Assembly (NCBI GenBank): GCA_001823315.1 | Contig: MHUC01000006.1 | Coordinates: forward strand, 1,518-7,014 | Direction of reading: 5' to 3' | Source of the DNA: Candidatus Wildermuthbacteria bacterium RIFCSPHIGHO2_12_FULL_40_12 | Lineage (GTDB): Bacteria; Patescibacteriota; Minisyncoccia; Minisyncoccales; 2-12-FULL-40-12 | DNA length: 5,497 bases | In this document: positions 3,663-5,497 of the stretch, piece by piece | How the letters are laid out: every line of letters starts with the position of its first letter | Position numbering within the stretch: position 1 is the first letter of the stretch | Notes under the pieces: model-generated | The model's input: only the letters and a program-made list of their open reading frames with translations | What the model was told of the DNA's origin: nothing | Databases searched by the model: none | Made by a program: the position numbers and the translations under genes

Positions 3663-5423
3663 ATGAATGATACATTTTCTAACAATAAATTTCTAACGGG
3701 GTTTACCTGGAAAATAGGCGGAGAAGCTGGATATGGCATAATGTCTTCCGGCTTAATTTTTGCCAAAACCTGCTTGAGGTCGGGTTATTTTGTTGTTGAT
3801 GCCAATGAATATCCTTCTTTAATCAGGGGCGGTCATAATACATATATTGTTAGAGCTTCAACGGAAAAGATATTTTCCATAGTAAAGTCGGTTGATGTCT
3901 TGGTTGCTTTAAATAAAAACGCAGTTGTTTATGATCAAGACGAGTTGTCCAGCGATTCGCACATTATTTTAAACACAGATAAAGTTTCGGAGGATGAAGT
4001 TAAATCCCTGACAAAATCCAAGGTTTATCCTATTCCTTTAATATCTTTAACGAAAGAAAGCGGAGGCAAAGACGTTATGGCGAATACCGTTGCCTTGGGA
4101 GCAACCGTTGCCTTATTAAATGGTGATTTTGAGGTGCTATCCGCTGTTATAGCGGAGGTTTTTGGCGCCAATAAGAAAGAGGTCGTTGATATTAATGTTG
4201 CCGTGGCGAAAGCCGGTTTTGATTACACGAAAGAACATTTTCAAGTAAAGACTAACTATTCTTTGCAAAAACAGGAAGGTAAAGAAGAATTACTATTTCT
4301 TTCTGGCAATGATGGAATTTGCCTTGGAGCTGTAAGGGCTGGTTGCAAGTTTTTTGCGGCTTATCCGATGACGCCGATAAATTCCATTATCAATTATTTT
4401 GCCAAAAAGGGCCCTGAAATCGGAGTTGTTTACAAGCAACCCGAAGATGAGATTTCAGCCATAAATATGGCGATTGGCGCTTCGTTTGCCGGGGTAAGAG
4501 CAATGACCGCGACTTCTGGTGGCGGGTTTTCCTTAATGACAGAAGGTTATGGTATGGCAGGCATTACTGAAACTCCATTAGTTATTATTGAGGGGCAGAG
4601 ACCGGGACCGGCTACCGGCCTTCCAACCTGGGGAGGACAAGCTGATTTAAAATTTGTTTTACATGCCGCCCAAGATGAATTTCTAAGAATTGTTTTAGCT
4701 CCCGGAGACCCGGAAGAAAGCTTTTGGTTAACAGCCGAGGCCTTTAATTTGGCAGAAAAATACCAGACAACAGTGTTGGTTCTTACCGATAAGCACTTGG
4801 GAGAAAGTCGTTATTGGTCTCCGATGATAAACGCATCAGATTACAAGATTGAAAGAGGGGCTTTATTGTCGGAAACCGATCAGCAAAAAGAGTATCAAAG
4901 ATACGAAATAACCAACTCCGGCATTTCGCCAAGAGCAATTCCGGGTAGAAAGGGATTCACGTTTCGGGCAAACAGCGACGAGCATTCGGAATTAGGATTC
5001 TCTGAAGAATCGGCGGAAAACCGAGCAGCCCAAATGGAAAAGAGAATGAAAAAACTGGAACTTTGCCAAAAGGAAATTCCGGACCCCAAGGTTTACGGAG
5101 ACAAAAACGCAAAAATTATTCTTGTTGGCTGGGGGTCTTCAAAGGGGCCTATTTTGGAAGCGCAAAAAATGTTGGCAGAGCGAAAAATTGCCACGAAGTT
5201 TTTGCACCTTACTTATATGAATCCTTTGCCAGAGAAATTCCTGGAGAAATTTTTTGGCACAGTTAAAAAAGAAAAAGTATTAATGGTAGAACAGAATTAT
5301 ACGGCGCAATGCGCGGCATTAATACGGGAAAAAATTGGCTACGAAATAAAAGATAAGTTCTTGAAATACGATGGTCGACCATTCTACCCGGAAGAAATAG
5401 TTGAAAAAGTGAGAGATTTGTAA
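3663..5423 (+). CDS. korA: 2-oxoacid:ferredoxin oxidoreductase, fused gamma-alpha subunit (KorA type)
   Basis: This 586-residue subunit belongs to a CoA-dependent enzyme that decarboxylates a 2-oxoacid to acyl-CoA and CO2 and reduces ferredoxin. The gamma domain comes first (about 12-190), with GGEAGYGIMSSG and NEYPSLIRGGHNTYIVRAS. A charged linker (about 190-210) leads to the alpha domain, with LSGNDGICLGAVRAGCKFFAAYPMTPINSI (about 213-242), then TATSGGGFSLMTEG, then EGQRPGPATGLPTWGGQADL. A C-terminal transketolase-like domain (about 484-586) includes VGWGSSKGPI and GRPFYPEEI. This gamma-alpha fusion is the layout of two-subunit KorAB-type enzymes. It has no iron-sulfur motif of its own, so the cluster and thiamine diphosphate should be in the beta subunit that begins 27 bases downstream. 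I prefer ATG 3663 to an in-frame TTG at 3654. The substrate (2-oxoglutarate, pyruvate or another 2-oxoacid) cannot be fixed from the sequence. Confidence 0.93.
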   Translation: MNDTFSNNKFLTGFTWKIGGEAGYGIMSSGLIFAKTCLRSGYFVVDANEYPSLIRGGHNTYIVRASTEKIFSIVKSVDVLVALNKNAVVYDQDELSSDSHIILNTDKVSEDEVKSLTKSKVYPIPLISLTKESGGKDVMANTVALGATVALLNGDFEVLSAVIAEVFGANKKEVVDINVAVAKAGFDYTKEHFQVKTNYSLQKQEGKEELLFLSGNDGICLGAVRAGCKFFAAYPMTPINSIINYFAKKGPEIGVVYKQPEDEISAINMAIGASFAGVRAMTATSGGGFSLMTEGYGMAGITETPLVIIEGQRPGPATGLPTWGGQADLKFVLHAAQDEFLRIVLAPGDPEESFWLTAEAFNLAEKYQTTVLVLTDKHLGESRYWSPMINASDYKIERGALLSETDQQKEYQRYEITNSGISPRAIPGRKGFTFRANSDEHSELGFSEESAENRAAQMEKRMKKLELCQKEIPDPKVYGDKNAKIILVGWGSSKGPILEAQKMLAERKIATKFLHLTYMNPLPEKFLEKFFGTVKKEKVLMVEQNYTAQCAALIREKIGYEIKDKFLKYDGRPFYPEEIVEKVRDL

Positions 5424-5450
5424 TTCGTAATTATTCGTTGTTATTAGCGT

Positions 5451-5497
5451 ATGGACGATTTTGGAACAAAAGAGAACATAACTTGGTGCCGCGGTTG
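5451..5497 (+). CDS. korB: 2-oxoacid:ferredoxin oxidoreductase beta subunit, 5' end only
   Basis: ATG at 5451 opens 15 complete codons before the right edge, reading MDDFGTKENITWCRG. The TWC-x-G element is the start of the KorB family signature (usually TWCPGCG), whose cysteines bind the first iron-sulfur cluster; the rest of the protein binds thiamine diphosphate. Arg stands where Pro is usual. The position, 27 bases after the gamma-alpha gene, is where the partner is expected. There is no Shine-Dalgarno; the spacer holds the short repeat ATTCGT twice (5423-5428 and 5433-5438). Confidence 0.8.
   Translation, partial: MDDFGTKENITWCRG

Noticed and set aside
1..5497. CRISPR array, tRNA, rRNA, insertion sequence or phage genes
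   Set aside because: No regularly spaced repeats, cloverleaf or rRNA stretches, transposase motifs or long terminal inverted repeats were seen; nearly all sequence is accounted for by redox and cofactor genes.

Overview
The window holds two divergently transcribed gene blocks on AT-rich DNA, all bacterial in style. Small compact proteins, a membrane-anchored DsbA-like thioredoxin, a two-subunit 2-oxoacid:ferredoxin oxidoreductase, very short spacers and almost no Shine-Dalgarno sequences suggest an uncultured fermentative bacterium, possibly of the candidate phyla radiation (Patescibacteria/Parcubacteria). That placement is an inference from gene style; no marker gene is present. The standard code fits: no gene contains in-frame TGA, and one gene ends with TGA.

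Left part (1-2336, minus strand). A DsbA-like thiol oxidoreductase runs off the left edge and has its own strong promoter at 530-558. Upstream of it lies a three-gene operon: a membrane-anchored cupredoxin (2336-1872), a six-helix MsrQ/YedZ-like haem b membrane protein (1869-1237) and a Fre-like FAD/NAD(P)H reductase (1268-588). The genes are separated by 2 bp and then overlap by 32 bp. Together they read as a complete path for electrons from NAD(P)H through FAD and haem b to an extracytoplasmic copper protein. This is the most interesting system in the window.

Middle (2337-2534). A divergent control region carries two back-to-back sigma70-type promoters, each with a perfect TTGACA -35 box.

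Right part (2535-5497, plus strand). A CDGSH-type iron-sulfur protein lacking its third Cys ligand is followed by a short ATP:corrinoid adenosyltransferase, a ferredoxin with only three cluster cysteines, the fused gamma-alpha subunit of a 2-oxoacid:ferredoxin oxidoreductase, and the first 15 codons of its beta subunit, cut by the right edge. An AT-rich hairpin and a possible second promoter separate the ferredoxin from the oxidoreductase genes. The oxidoreductase would decarboxylate a 2-oxoacid to an acyl-CoA and pass electrons to a ferredoxin, plausibly the one encoded just upstream. The NAD(P)H-to-cupredoxin chain on the other strand could be an outlet for excess reductant. That link between the blocks is a hypothesis based only on adjacency.
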